Shown here one piece after another: positions 1-11,490 of a stretch of DNA of 64,000 nt. This DNA is from Lolium rigidum (taxonomy: Eukaryota; Streptophyta; Magnoliopsida; Poales; Poaceae), in assembly GCF_022539505.1 (NCBI RefSeq), contig NC_061510.1, positions 275,424,330-275,488,329 on the forward strand. Direction: 5' to 3'. Each line of letters opens with the position of its first letter. The stretch's first letter is position 1. The position numbers and the translations under genes are program-made. A model generated the notes under the pieces. That model saw only the letters and a program-made list of their open reading frames with translations, was not told the DNA's origin and searched no databases.

Positions 1-89
1 TTTTATGTGATGAACTTGAATATTAATTAAGTTGGTCACTCATATATCCACGATGTTGTGTATTTAATGATTTTTGATATACATATAAA

Positions 90-3000
90 ATGCGGATGAG
101 TCGACAATGGATGTACGGTGACCGGTGCCATCCCGAGTTCATTAATGGCATGCATTATTTTCTCAACGTGGCTGAGGCAAACAGGCGGTCGAATGGTTTC
201 ATGTATTGTCCATGTAGTTCCTGTAAGAATATGAAGGATTACTCTACCTCGAAGACCCTTCACGTCCACTGTCTGGAGAACGGTTTCATGCCCGGCTATA
301 ATTGTTGGACCAAGCACGTAGAAAGAGGGGTTATATTGGAAGACAACGAAGAAGAAGAGGATAGTGACAACTATCCCTTATTCAACGAAGACGGTGTAGT
401 AGAATGGGGGAAGACGAAGGCTGAAGAAGAGCCCATTTTCGATGAGCCGATTTTTGATGACCCGGATGACGATTTGGGTCGGGCCATTCTTGATGCGAAG
501 ATGAACTGCGGAAATGAAAAGGAGAGGTTGAAGTTGGAGAAAACGTTAGAGGATCACAACAAAATGTTGTACCCAAATTGCGAAAATGGTCGAGAAAAGG
601 CTGGGTACCACGCTGGAATTGTTGCGATGGAAGGCGAGAGAATGGTACTTCGACAAGGGATTTGAAAAGTTGCTGAAAATAATAAAGAAGATGCTTCCGG
701 GGAGAACGTGTTGCCTTCTAGCACGTACGAAGCAAAGAAGGTTGTCCGCCCTCTAGGATTAGAGGTGCGGAAGATACATGCATGCATCAATGACTGCATC
801 CTCTACCGCGGGGAGTACGAGAATTTGAATGCATGCCCGGTATGTAGTGCATTGAGGTATAAGATCAGGCGAGATGACCCTGGCGATGTTGAGGGCGAGT
901 CCACCCCCAGGAAGAGGGTTCCTGCGAAGGTGATGTGGTATGCTCCTATAATACCACGGTTGAAACGTTTGTTTCAGAACAAAGAGCATGCCAAGTTGTT
1001 GCGATAGCACAAAGAGGACCGTAAGAAAGATGTGATGCTGAGACACCCCGCTGACGGGTCGCAGTGGAGAAAAATCGACAGAGAGTTCAAGTCATTTTCA
1101 GATGACGCAAGGAACTTAAGATTTGGTCTAAGTACGGATGGCTTTAATCCTTTCGGGGAGCAGAGCTCCAGTCATAGCACCTGGCCAGTGACTCTATGTA
1201 TCTATAACCTTCCTCCTTGGTTGTGCATGAAGCGGAAGTTCATTATGATGCCAGTGCTCATCCAGGGCCCGAAGCAACCTGGCAACGACATTGATGTGTA
1301 CCTGAGGCCATTGGTTGAAGAACTTTTAGAGTTGTGGCGTGACGAAGGTGTACCTTTGTGGGATGAGCACGAACAAAAGGAATTTAACCTACGAGCGTTG
1401 TTATTTGTAACCATCAATGATTGGCCTGCTCTTGGTAACATTTCGGGGCAGTCAAACAAGGGATACAATGCATGCACACACTGTTTAGGTGAGACTGACA
1501 GTAATTATTTGGGAAACAAGAATGTGTACCTGGGGCATCGTTGATTTCTTCTAAAACAACATCACGTAAGAAAGAGAGGAAAGCATTTCGGAGGTGAGGC
1601 AGATAACCGAATGAAGCCTACCCGCCCTACTGGGGAAGTTATATATGATATGGTCAAGGATTTAAAAGTGGTCTTTGGAAAGGGTCCCGGCGGACAATCT
1701 GTTCCGCATGATGTTGACGGACACGTACCCATGTGGAAGAAGAAGTCGATATTTTGGGAGCTACCCTACTGGAAATTCTTAGAGGTTCACTCTGCAATCG
1801 ACGTGATGCACGTGACGAAAAATCTTTGCCTGAACCTGCTAAACTTCTTGGGCGTGTATGGGAAGACAAAAGATACACCGGATGCACGGCAGGACCAGCA
1901 AAGTATCCACGAAGGAAACAACCTGAATCCGAGAGAAGTATCAAGGTCCTGCCGGCTACGCTCTTACCAAAGAGGAGAAGGAGATCTTTTTGAAGTCCTG
2001 AGTAGCATCAAGGTCCCGTCTGGCTTCTCGTCGAATATAAAGGGAATAATAAACATGTCGGAGAAAAAGTTTCAAAACCTAAAGTCTCATGACTGCCACG
2101 TGATTATGACGCAATTTCTCAGAAGGTGATCAATCCACTTACTCTACAAAATTTACAGAAGGATGTGGTACAATGTCTTGTCAGCTTCGAGTTGGTGTTC
2201 CCACCATCCTTCTTCAATATTATGACACATCTCCTAGTTCACCTGGTCGAAGAGATTGGCGTTCTCGGTCCTGTATTTCTACACAACATGTTCCCCTTTG
2301 AGAGATTCATGGGAGTCTTAAAGAAGTACGTTCATAACCGTGCTAGGCCGGAAGGAAGCATCTCCAAGGGCTATGGAACGAGAGGAGGTCATTGAGTTTT
2401 GTGTTGACTTTATTCCTGACCTTAAGCCGATCGGTGTTCCCGAATCGCGCTACGAGGGAGATCTGCGTGGAAAAGGCACGCTAGGAAAGAAATCAGCAAC
2501 GTGTATGGACGGACATTCTTTCACTCAAGCACACTACACAGTTCTACATAATTCCATCTTGGTGGCTCCGTACAAAGAGGAACACAAGGATATCTTACGC
2601 TCTAAATACCGGAGCAACGTGAAGATTGGATTGATGGAGAACACATGAAGACTTTCGGCGGTTGGTTGCAAACATGTCTCATGAATGTCACCGATGACGA
2701 GCAGCTGTACTTGTTGGCCAAGCAACCATCTTCTACTATATCGACTTTTCAAGGGTACGAGATTAATGGGAACACATTTTACACTTTCGCCCAAGACAAA
2801 AAGAGCACCAACCACAACAGTGGTGTCCGCTTCGATGCAGAAGATGGCAATGGGAACAAGGTCACATATTATGGGTACATAGAGGAGATATGGGAACTTG
2901 ACTATGGACCTAATTTCAAGGTCCCTTTGTTCCGGTGCAAATGGTTCAACCTGAAAGACGGGGTACAGGTAGACCCGCAGTACGGAATGACTACAGTGGA

Positions 3001-3346
3001 TTTCAAGAATCTAGGGTACGACACCGAATAATTCGTCCTAGCCAGTGAAGTGGCTCAGGTTTTTTATGTGAAGGATATGTCTAGCAAACCAAAAAAAAGA
3101 AAAGAAAGGCAAGAGGACACATCATACGATGAGCCAAAGCGGCACATAGTTCTTTCGAGAAAAAGAAACATCGTGGGTGTAGAGGACAAGACGGACATGT
3201 CGGAAGATTATAATAAGTTTGACGATATTCCACCCTTCAAGGTAAAAATTGACCCAAGCATCATCTTAAACAATGAAGATTGTCCATGGTTGCGTCGCAA
3301 GAAGAAGAAAGGGAAACAGACGAAGAAAACTCAGAAGACTAGCTAG
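90..3346 (+). pseudogene. TNP2-like CACTA transposase, decayed
   Basis: Encodes the catalytic transposase that would bind and cut the element ends in the nucleus. Similarity runs in order through a Transposase-associated N-terminal region (WMYGDR near 105), the TNP2 core with Asp in STDGFNPF (codon 1137) and in INDWPA (codon 1419), a DUF4218-like region (FLHNMFPFERFMGVLKKYVH, about 2266-2340), and a DUF4216-like region (ELDYGPNFKVPLFRCKW, about 2895-2945). A basic tail ends at 3346. It cannot make one protein: in-frame stops lie at 663-665, 1005-1007, 1542-1544 and 3029-3031, the frame is lost near 2118 (apparently a deletion of some tens of bases), and it shifts again near 2380 and 2620-2645. 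The start at 90 is simply the first ATG in the frame; upstream exons may lie outside the window. Confidence 0.9.
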
Positions 3347-3697
3347 CTACATATAGGGATTATAACTTGTGTATCTCAATATGGAAATCACTTTTGTGTA
3401 ATGATGTTACTATATGTAAGATATTAACAATGGAGATGGTTGGCTTGTTTTACTAGTTAAGTAGCTTTCACGGGCTTGCAGGGAAATTTTTCCGAGGCGG
3501 AACTTCCGAAGATGCCATAGGGCGTGTGCACCAATGACATCTTCGACAAGTTTCGCCACGGGAGATTTCCCAACCCTTTCCTCCATCCATTGTGATGAAA
3601 CTCTCCATCCATGTTGGCTTGTTGAGCTGCTTCCCATGGTGTATCGATGCTCCTTTTATAGGCACGGCACCGCTTCTACTTTGTCTTCTTCTTCCTC
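3347..3697. other. Spacer after the transposase, no gene recognised
   Basis: About 350 bases between the transposase tail and the tandem array. Short ORFs on both strands here show no recognisable domain. I see only a weak TATA-like string (CTTTTATAGG, near 3652) and the first, diverged copy of the array sequence beginning around 3698. It is probably internal non-coding DNA of the CACTA element. Confidence 0.5.
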
Positions 3698-4229
3698 CGA
3701 CAGGGCGTCGTGCGCTACATACTTTAGCTCATCGAGCAGAGCGTCCTTATCCTGCCGACAGCTTTAGTACCGGTTGCACCCACCAACCGGTACTAAAGGT
3801 TACCCACGCGTCCTTATCCCACCGACAGGGCGTCGTGCGCTACATACTTTATCTCATCGAGCAGGGCGTCCTTATCCTCGCCGACGGCTGTAGTACCGGT
3901 TGCACCCACCAACCGGTACTAAAGGTTACCCACGCGTCCTTATCCCACCGACAGGGCGTCGTGCGCTACATACTTTATCTCATCGAGCAGGGCGTCCTTA
4001 TCCTGCCGACAGCTTTAGTACCGGTTGCATCCACGAACCGGTACTAAAGGTTACCCACGCGTCCTTATCCCACCGACAGGGCGTCGTGCGCTACATACTT
4101 TATCTCATCGAGCAGGGCGTCCTTATCCTGCCGACAGCATTAGTACCGGTTGCACCCACCAACCGGTACTAAAGGTTACCCACGCGTCCTTATCCTGTCG
4201 TGCACCCACCAACCGGTACTAAAGGTTTG
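3698..4229. repeat. 125-bp tandem array with ACCGGT palindromes
   Basis: About four copies of a unit of 125-126 bases. The string TACCGGTTGCA recurs at 3768, 3894, 4019 and 4144, and a shortened last copy ends near 4229. Each unit holds an inverted pair (TAGTACCGGTTG and CAACCGGTACTA) separated by a few bases, so it can form a small hairpin, plus a longer unique part containing GGCGTCGTGCGCTACATACT. The palindrome is the type seen in grass CACTA subterminal regions, where it presumably binds transposase. ORFs reading through it only translate the repeat. Confidence 0.9.
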
Positions 4230-4301
4230 CCTCTGTCTTCCCGCCTATTTTCTTCCCGCGCTTTCCACCGGTTCCCGCCTCTGTCTTCCCGCCATTTTTT
4301 C

Positions 4302-4312
4302 ACTATATATAT
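4302..4312 (+). promoter_or_regulatory. TATA box of the 170-residue CACTA ORF
   Basis: ACTATATATAT lies about 70 bases upstream of the ATG at 4379, a normal plant spacing once a short leader is allowed for. The transcript start was not determined. Confidence 0.5.
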
Positions 4313-4378
4313 GTAGGCTTGGCCACCATTTACATATCACATGTAGACTCATATCAGCAAACCTCATCATTCTCTCCC

Positions 4379-4891
4379 ATGGCTTCCATCGCATCTCTAA
4401 CCCCCCGGGAGGCGGAGGCGCTTTGCGCCTCGAACTACCCCTGCACGCCGAGCTACCGCGTCCCGACCGGCTGGTTGCTAAGCGTCGGAGGCATACCGGT
4501 CCCTCCAGTCCCTCTAGGTGTGGCGCGCGAGATGTCCATCACAAACCACTACTACTTCGAGCTCACGCCAGAGCAGCGGAGGAATCCCGAGTGGCATCCC
4601 GACTACAGCCCGACTTGGGAAAGCTTCTTCATCAATCGGCGTGAGAGGGCGCTTGCCAGGCACAAGGAGGGCGGCCCGCCTCCTTCGAACTTCAACGAGG
4701 CCGGCCGTCGGCTGTGGTGGCGCGGCCGGACTCTCCAGGGCGTCATGGCCTACCGTGGCCCCCGCCTGCGCTACCCTCAGTCCCAGCCCACGCGTGCTCA
4801 CCCGCCGACGTTCGAGTACCGCGACCCCGATGCCAGCGACGATGATGACGGCGACTACGACGACTACAGGTGGCGACTACTACAGGGCTAG
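4379..4891 (+). CDS. Uncharacterised CACTA-borne protein, 170 residues
   Basis: An intact ORF of 170 codons between the tandem array and the purine-rich repeat. I chose the ATG at 4379 (MASIASLTPREAEALCASNY) over the earlier in-frame ATG at 4319 because it follows a TATA box and a leader and begins the conserved-looking part. The protein has a Pro/Arg-rich middle with aromatic patches (WHPDYSPTWESFFINRRE), a basic Arg/Trp segment (RRLWWRGR) and an acidic Asp-rich tail (DASDDDDGDYDDY). I see no signal peptide, membrane segment or catalytic motif. From memory, proteins of this general type are often annotated as hypothetical in grasses and sit in CACTA elements; function is unknown. Codon use is strongly GC-rich at third positions. 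It may be an accessory factor of the transposon or a captured exon. Confidence 0.6.
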   Translation: MASIASLTPREAEALCASNYPCTPSYRVPTGWLLSVGGIPVPPVPLGVAREMSITNHYYFELTPEQRRNPEWHPDYSPTWESFFINRRERALARHKEGGPPPSNFNEAGRRLWWRGRTLQGVMAYRGPRLRYPQSQPTRAHPPTFEYRDPDASDDDDGDYDDYRWRLLQG

Positions 4892-5065
4892 GCACGAGTA
4901 TGACTGAATGACTCCAACAGTAGAATCTGGCCATGTATCTTTAATTTTCAGTTAAGCTATGTACTTTTAATTCGAGTTCAATCGTAATAAAATTTTATTC
5001 CCGCCCTTTCTTTCCCGCCTTTTTTCTCTCACGCGCGGCATCGTGGCGGGAAAGTTTCCCGCGCG
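4892..5065. other. 3' flank of the small ORF
   Basis: Contains an AT-rich stretch with AATAAAAT at 4986-4993, a reasonable polyadenylation signal about 95 bases after the stop. Nothing else recognised. Confidence 0.35.
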
Positions 5066-5607
5066 GACGACGGGAGTAAAGAAAAGAAATAGAAAACAAA
5101 AAAGAAAAATAAGAAATAGAAAAAGAAATAGAAAATAAGAAATAGAAAAGGAAATAGAAAATAAGAAATAGAAAAGAAAAAGAAAAAGAATAGAAAAAGA
5201 AACAGTAAATAAGAAATAGAAATAGAAATAGAAAAAGAAATAGAAAAAAGAAATAGAAAAATAAGAAAAAGAAACAGAAAAGAAAAAAGAAATAGAAAAG
5301 AAAAAAGAAATAGAAAAGAAAAGAAAAAGAAAAGAAAAAAGAAATAGAAAAGAAAAAAGAAATAGAAAAAGAAAAAAGAAATAGAAAAGAAAAGAAAAAG
5401 AAACAGCAAATAAGAAATAGAAAATAAGAAATAGAAAAAGAAATAGAAAATAAGAAATAGAAAATAAAAGAAACATACAAGAAAAGAAAAAAAGAAAAGA
5501 AAAAGAAACAGAAAAGAAAAAAGAAACAGAAAAGAAAAAAGAAATAGAAAAAAACAGCAAAAGAAAAGAAAACAGCAAAAGAAAACAGAAAATTAAAAAA
5601 AACATTT
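5066..5607. repeat. Purine-only low-complexity array (GAAATAGAAAAA type)
   Basis: Roughly 540 bases made almost only of A and G on the plus strand, as irregular iterations of GAAATAGAAAAAGAAA with occasional AATAAG and AACAG variants. The complementary strand gives long Phe/Leu/Ser ORFs that are translation artefacts. Strand asymmetry of this kind usually arises by replication slippage. Confidence 0.95.
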
Positions 5608-5655
5608 GGTACCGGTTGGTACCACCAACCGGTACGAAAGAGGTACCAAAGGTCC
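5605..5655. repeat. ACCGGT palindrome, CACTA subterminal type
   Basis: GGTACCGGTTGGTACCACC followed by CAACCGGTACGAAAGAGGTACC forms an imperfect inverted repeat of the same type as the 3768-4230 array and the right end at 40273-40470. It marks the boundary between the purine array and the GC-rich exon. Confidence 0.7.
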
Positions 5656-5810
5656 TCTTCCCTGTGCTTAACTTAGGCGCGCGCGGCCAGACGCGCAGAG
5701 ACGCACAGCACACGCACACAGACGAAGCCGCGCCGTCGCACTCGCCGTCGTCGCACTCGCCGCCGTCGCTCTCCGCCGCCGTCGTACTCGCCGCCGTCCG
5801 CCGTCGCAGG
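5656..5810 (+). other. Putative non-coding first exon of the second CACTA gene
   Basis: A GC-rich segment of CGCCGTCG iterations ends at CGTCGCAGG followed by GTAAGT at 5811, a strong plant splice donor. The next plausible acceptor is TTTGTAG at 7568-7574, immediately before the ATG at 7587, so this looks like a 5' UTR exon. No in-frame coding start is needed here. Confidence 0.45.
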
Positions 5811-7574
5811 GTAAGTCTCCGGCCCCCCTTCTTTCCCTCTCTCCCGCTCGCGTGCGCGCCGGAGTCCGCCGATGCCTCCTCTCGCCGACGCCACCGTAGT
5901 CCGCCTCGCCGAAGACGCGCCTCGCCGACGCCGTCCGCCTCGTCGACGCCGCAAACACCGTCCGCCTCGCCGACGCTCGCAGACGCCCGCTCCCCGGCCA
6001 CCCCCCTTGCACATGCCCCCGCTCCCCGGCCACCCCTCTTGCACATGCCCCCGCTCCCCGGCCGGCCCCTAAGGTGTTCGATGGAATGCCCCCCCCCCCC
6101 CCGCCCGCAGCACATATCTCGACGGCGAACACCGCTGCCGCTCGCCACCTTCCCCTCGCCACTGCCGGTCGCCACCTTCTCCTCGCCGCTGCCACTTAAT
6201 ATGAGCTATTTCATGTGAAATACCTACAAATTTGCAATTCATTCATGGATGTCGGTTATGGCTTGTTTGATTTCATTAAGCATGTTGTTCAATATGTAGT
6301 ATTATGCATGGACAGAAAATTGGTGGAAGAAAAAAACTTAATATGCACAAGTATTAATTGATAGAAAATAAGAATGGCTTTCTGTGAGCTCAACATTGTT
6401 TGTTCTCCCTTTTATGTTGAAATTAAGTGTGCAATCAAGGATTTGTATCTTTGACTAGTGAAATTTGTAAACACAGACATATTTGATTTGTTTGGTAAAT
6501 GAAATATCAATGTGCTTTCATGAATTTTGTTCCAGGATAACATAATTTATAAGTTTTACTAGAATGCGCATACTCATAATTTAGTCCTCCAGCAATAGAT
6601 GCGTGTTCATGCCATTGATTTGGGATAGATTTTGAATTTTTATATGTGCACATTGTCAAGTACTATCTCCGGTCTCATTTAATCGACACCGAGTTCAGCT
6701 TATTTGCATGCAATCTTCGTACTGTGCCGCGTCGATTAATTCTAACCAGAGGGAGTACATATTAGGGCATGTATGTGCTTTTTGTTGGGTATTGTCAATA
6801 TTTCACGTTGACCTTTGTCTGAACAGGAGGCCCGATGTATGTACTAGGTCATACCTAAAAACGGTAGTAGAATATATAAGGTGTTTTACATTGAAAGATC
6901 GTTACAGTAGTTTTCCAGCATTGAGCTCGCCATGTTAATCTTGCTCGCGCACGTCTTGGGTGGCGGCACACGCGACGGCTAGGACTACTCCCTCTCACTC
7001 TTCTCGCGGTTCGCGGCTCGCGGCCTGTTGTTGTAGGAGGCTGCGGGGGGGAAGTGGAGACGGGCGGGGAAGCGGCGGGCGAGGTAGTGTCGTGCCGGCG
7101 ACTGTTTATTTAGGGTTAGGACTACGCGGCGATTCTAGGGTGCATGTTGGTACCGTTAATTCTGGTGCTTTACTATTCGTTCTGCTCCGTAGTACAATGT
7201 TGCATTCATCCAGTTTGGTTGAGTTTTTGTTATGATTTTGGAATGTGTGTGGAATTAGAACGCATTGGAACATGATGAGACGGTGCACGCTAGGTAGGAT
7301 TGGAATGCATTGAACATATGTGGGGATGATGAAGCCGCCGCCGATGCCACCTCCCTACAAATGTGCCGATGCCACCGCATAGGATTGCAAATGGATTTAC
7401 TGCATATGAGGGCAGTTAATTGAAATGCTATTGTATATCCTAAGGGCATATGTGTTTGTATTTCATAGGATTATGCTATTAATTAACTTGTCACAACTTA
7501 TGTGTTTCAAATAATGATTTGCTAGCTAAATGACTCATTGGACGAATGAAGTAATTGCTTTCCTAATTTTGTAG
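5811..7574 (+). other. Putative 1.76-kb 5' UTR intron of the second CACTA gene
   Basis: Bounded by GTAAGT at 5811 and TTTGTAG ending at 7574. The first 400 bases are GC-rich simple sequence (CCG/GTCG and a C tract near 6090); the remainder is AT-rich, as expected of intron. It contains the Stowaway-like MITE at 6663-6755. No coding similarity recognised. Confidence 0.45.
6663..6755. mobile_element. Stowaway-like (Tc1/Mariner) MITE
   Basis: A 93-base element flanked by TA on each side (6661-6662, 6756-6757). The ends are inverted: CTATCTCCGGTCTCATTTAA on the left against CTCCCTCTGGTTAGAATTAA on the reversed right, both running on into TCGAC. CTCCCTC termini and TA duplication are the Stowaway hallmarks. 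It carries no ORF and lies within a probable intron, so it would be tolerated. Confidence 0.8.
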
Positions 7575-7586
7575 TGACATTGAGGT

Positions 7587-10500
7587 ATGGAGGACGGCAC
7601 CTTCGTCCGAGATGAGGAGGGGGAAGAAGCGGTACAGAAATTGATCTATGAGAGTGCCCGTGGTCCGGAACCCGATGATGGAGATGACAACGAGTTCCAA
7701 GACTTTCTGAATGATTTCGGCGAGGGAGTTGAGTCTGAACAAGTTAGAAAAGACAATGAATTGTCCATCACAAACTCCGGGGAGGTGTATATCTATGTAT
7801 CAATTAGTCTATGTTCATCCATAGATGCATTCATTTATTTGTATTGCACTTATTAACGAATAATTTTTTCTTTTAGCCTTCTGGATCATCGAGCAAGTCC
7901 TTTAAAACAAAATGAGGCCCGACGCGGGTGCTAAAGGGCGAGGGCAGGTTAGCCCTCACGGCATTCAATGATAATGGTGAACCAGAGCATCCCAAGGAGT
8001 TTTGCCGCAAATTTACAAGTCAAGCCGGAGTTATTGTTAGGGACCATGTACCGATCAGCATTCAAGAGTGGCATAAGCCGAAGAATGCGGAGAGTCGTGC
8101 TAGTTATGTCAACGACACGATGAAAAATTTTCTTTGGGACACGCTACTGACAAAGTTCAGCCTACCGGAAGACATGACGGAAGGCCAGAAGAATAAAGTC
8201 AAGGAATGGACATGGAAGAAGATGGCCATACAATTCCAGACCTGGAAGAAAAATTTATGGGACAAATATAAGAATGAAGATCCAGTATTCGATGATAATC
8301 TAGTGAAGACAAAAGATCACTGGCCCGCATTTAAGGAGTATAAGCAATCGTCTACTTTTGTGTACCGATCGAAGAAAAATACCGAAAATGCTTCAAAGAA
8401 GAAACTTCCGCATCATTTGGGGTCAGGTGGCTACAAGAGTGCCATTCCGAAGTGGACAGCGTTTGAGAATAAACTGATGAATGCAGGAATCACTCCACAG
8501 ACATGGGACTGGCCCGAACGGTCCAAGTTCTGGTTGTTCGCTCATGGGGCAGGGTTGGACCCAAAGACAGGGCTGATCGTTGCGAAGGGAAAATGGAAGG
8601 AAAAAATTGAGGCAATTGTACCGAAGCTTGTAGATGCAATTGAAAAGGTCAGAAAGGGAGAGTACATTCCCGATCGAGAGAATGACGAGCTGACACTCGC
8701 TCTGGGGAACCCTGAACACGTTGGACGGGTACGAGCTCGCCTAGGTCTCACCATGAAGGAAGCGTGGCCGGACAGCGCTGACACTTATAGAAGACGTTCG
8801 CAAAAGAAGAAGAAGGACGCCGACATTGTAACGGAATTGTTAACTAGGGTGGAGGCTCTTGAGAGAAATCAGATGGCACCTGATCAGCCGCTGTTTCTAC
8901 ATGATCCACAAGCCGATGCTGCCCCATCTCAGCGAAGAAGCAGTGTCGGTTCCTCGCATCTTGACGGATGTGGAGGAAGCTACCCCGTGGATTATGTCAC
9001 GGAGAAGACAGATTGCGAGCTACATATGTTATTCAGGACCGCGTCCGTTAAGGTGGCGGTCGGCTATGTGTACCCAAGTGAAGATGGAGCAATGCACCAT
9101 CATATGCCCATTCCACCTGGCTGTGTTCGTGTCGGGGTGGATGAAGTTGTTCCGGGTTTTGAAACAAGTGGAGCTTGATATTCCTAGAGGTGAAGATGAG
9201 AGGACACTGGCCGATGTCAATCACGGTTTCTCCCTATGGCCGAAGAAGTACGTCGTCCTTTTGCAAAGGCCACCGACTCCTACACATGAGCAGCAAATGC
9301 CATCGACTCCTCCTGGTGGCAGTCCTGGTGAGCAGCCAAGTCCACACCTACCTGAGAGGGACCCCAGCGTGAGTCCACCATCTCGAGATCCCCCGTGTAA
9401 GACAGCGTCCGTTAAGCGGAACGGTACGCCGCCTAGGAAGAAAGCTAGAAAGGAGAAACAACTGCCACCTACTGAGAAGTTACCTTGGGAAAAAACTCCC
9501 GAGGAAAACGCGGAGGCCGTTCAGGCCGAGTTGAAAAAAAAATTGCACCGAAAGTGCCAGAGATACCTTTCGAGAAGACACTAGATCCGGTGAAAGTTGT
9601 GCGTACCGTTGAGAATCTATATGACCCTGTACCATCGCCGGCATCTGACTATGCGCGTTCTATTGAAAGGTCGTATGACAAGATGATCGAGGCGACAGAA
9701 CCCGTTCAATCGGGTATCAGGGAGATAAAAGGGATACACCAAGTCTACCAGCTCGGACAACAACCCGTTCAATCGGTCGCCCCTCTCAAGGTGTTTGACG
9801 GGAAGCCCGTTCAAAGTTCTCGACAAGACACAACTGATTACGCCTTCGCTGAACGAGCATATCAATTTGTTCAAGGGAAAGATTTGGTCAAGAATCTCAG
9901 GAAGGTACAAACATGTATGTGTAACTTGCATTCGTGGTACCTTAATGCCTCAAAGGAAGGGATCGAGACTATCATGGTGCAAGTTAGGGAAGAGCACTAC
10001 TTCCAGGAGTACTGTGTGAACATTGACTTCGCCGAACTCTTTCAGTTATACAATCTCCGGGCCCTCGACAAATCAATCATCAGTTGCTATTGTCTGTAAG
10101 TGATTTATTTATTTAATTTGAGAAGTCTTTAGCTCAGCTCGTTCATTGTCCGCAGATTATAATCTTTTGTGCGCTATATTATGCGGATCGAAGATGCTCG
10201 AATGCAAAAGGGACGATATCACAGACATTGGGTTCATTGACCCGCACACAATGCATGTTAAAACCATAGAAGATCCCCTCTATAACAAGGATACACCGCA
10301 GACTTTGCTAAGGTTTTTGAAGCGACAACGTGACAAAAAGGTAATAATTTGGCCTGACAACTTCGAGTGAGTCTTACTGTCTTATAACACATTATATTTT
10401 GCTCACCATATGTCAAAATTTGAACTAATGACTTATATATATGACACTACATATTGAAACGTGCGTAGGTTTCACTTTATTCTTCTCGTCATCAATATGG

Positions 10501-11058
10501 AAATTGGATAAGTTGAAGTCTTTGACTCACTAAGCAAAAATTCGGAACTATACGGGTCTTGTTATTTAATGCTCAGAAGGTAATTTTAATTCTTATCGGT
10601 TTGTTTCGTTAATTTCCTGCTATGAACTAATTGATGACTCTTTTATGCATTTTCTTTTGTCGAGCAGCGTATGGGAAACTTTCATCAAGGAAGATAAGTC
10701 CCATGAATGGACACCGAAGCTGCGATGGCGTGCGAAAGTAAGTAGTACTACCTAGGTCCACACACCTTTAATTATCATACTTGACTATTGTTTGATTGAA
10801 TTATATTCTTGTAAAGAAATGCCCGCAACAACCAGAAGGGACTGATCTCTGTGGATTCTTCGTTTGCGAGTACATCCGCAGAATTGTCAGCGAGAGAACG
10901 GATAATGAAAGAAATAAAGAGGTACAAAAACAATCTTCACAAATTTGTTTTCTTATCATAAGTTGTGCTGAGTTTCAGTAATAGTTGTTTCATGTATTCA
11001 TTTGTATCTTATTCTTTTATAGTTGGCAAGAAAGCGGAACAAGCTCTCAATCGATGAC
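7587..11058 (+). pseudogene. Second CACTA gene: Transposase_24-like, DUF8039-like and Ulp1-type protease, truncated by insertion
   Basis: Predicted exons: 7587-7784, 7877-10095, 10187-10366, 10469-10579, 10668-10737, 10817-10921 and 11023-11058. Most junctions are GT-AG with matching phases. The protein starts acidic (MEDGTFVRDEEGEE), then has a plant transposase (Ptta/En/Spm, Transposase_24-like) region around DHWPAFKEYK and ERSKFWLFAHG, a DUF8039-like region (PIPPGCVRVGV, about 9108), a Pro/Lys-rich linker, and a C48 Ulp1-type cysteine protease that would cleave SUMO-like conjugates. His is in FHFILLVI (10473), Asp in VFDSL (10524), Cys in DLCGFFVC (10850). Damage seen: in-frame TGA near 7913, frameshifts near 9170 and at the A9 run near 9537, TAA at 10509, and a probable acceptor at 10185-10186 reading GG instead of AG. 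The last exon is cut by the gypsy element at 11058. Confidence 0.85.
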
Positions 11059-11444
11059 TGACATAGGCATCCCCAATGGGCCTGCCGAAGATAGTACCCG
11101 GGGTTTACTGAAGGCCCACTACTCGAAGAACAAGAAGATTCGGAAGCCCAAGATATTGTTAAGGAAAGCTAGAGTTGTAATAGGAAGCATTACTTGTAAT
11201 CTTGCTGGATGAGTTAGAAACCTTCCCGGACTCTGTAACTTGTACAATATGAATCCCTCGGCTCCACCTCCTATATAAGGGTGAGTCGAGGGACAAAGAA
11301 AGTATCGAATCATTGTCTCTCAAACCCTAGTTTTCATATTCGTCGAGTATTTTTCGGCTGAAACCTTCAAGATCTACTTGCCCACTACTTCCAACTAAAC
11401 CCTAGTCTACAACCCGTAGGCATTGGCAAGTTAATCCGTTGTCA
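11059..11444 (+). repeat. 5' LTR of the Tat-type gypsy element
   Basis: 386 bases from TGACATAGG to TTGTCA. A TATA box (CTATATAAGG, 11271-11280) lies about 170 bases from the 3' edge. The matching copy is at 39476-39860. Confidence 0.95.
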
Positions 11445-11445
11445 A

Positions 11446-11463
11446 TTGGCGCCGTCTGTGGGA
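11446..11463 (+). promoter_or_regulatory. Primer-binding site of the gypsy element
   Basis: TTGGCGCCGTCTGTGGGA begins one base after the LTR. TGGCGCC followed by a GT-rich stretch is the usual minus-strand primer site of grass gypsy elements. An ORF opened with TTG here runs through the site and is not a true start. Confidence 0.8.
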
Positions 11464-11490
11464 ATTAGAGGCATCAAGGATCTGATCTCG

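Noticed and set aside
3592..4222. Plus-strand ORFs with repeated THQPVLKVTHASLSHRQG units
   Set aside because: Each is a reading of the 125-bp tandem array in one frame; the period equals the DNA repeat, with no independent coding sign.
4967..6175. Minus-strand ORF of 402 codons rich in Phe, Leu and Ser, with shorter ones in the same place
   Set aside because: It only translates the purine array (5066-5607) and GC-rich simple sequence in reverse; no domain, and composition follows the repeat.
5616..6218. Pro/Arg/Ala-rich ORFs on both strands
   Set aside because: Low-complexity GC sequence with a splice donor at 5811; better explained as 5' UTR and intron.
11446..11490. Extended gag start using TTG at 11446
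   Set aside because: It overlaps the primer-binding site; the ATG at 11491 is the plausible start.
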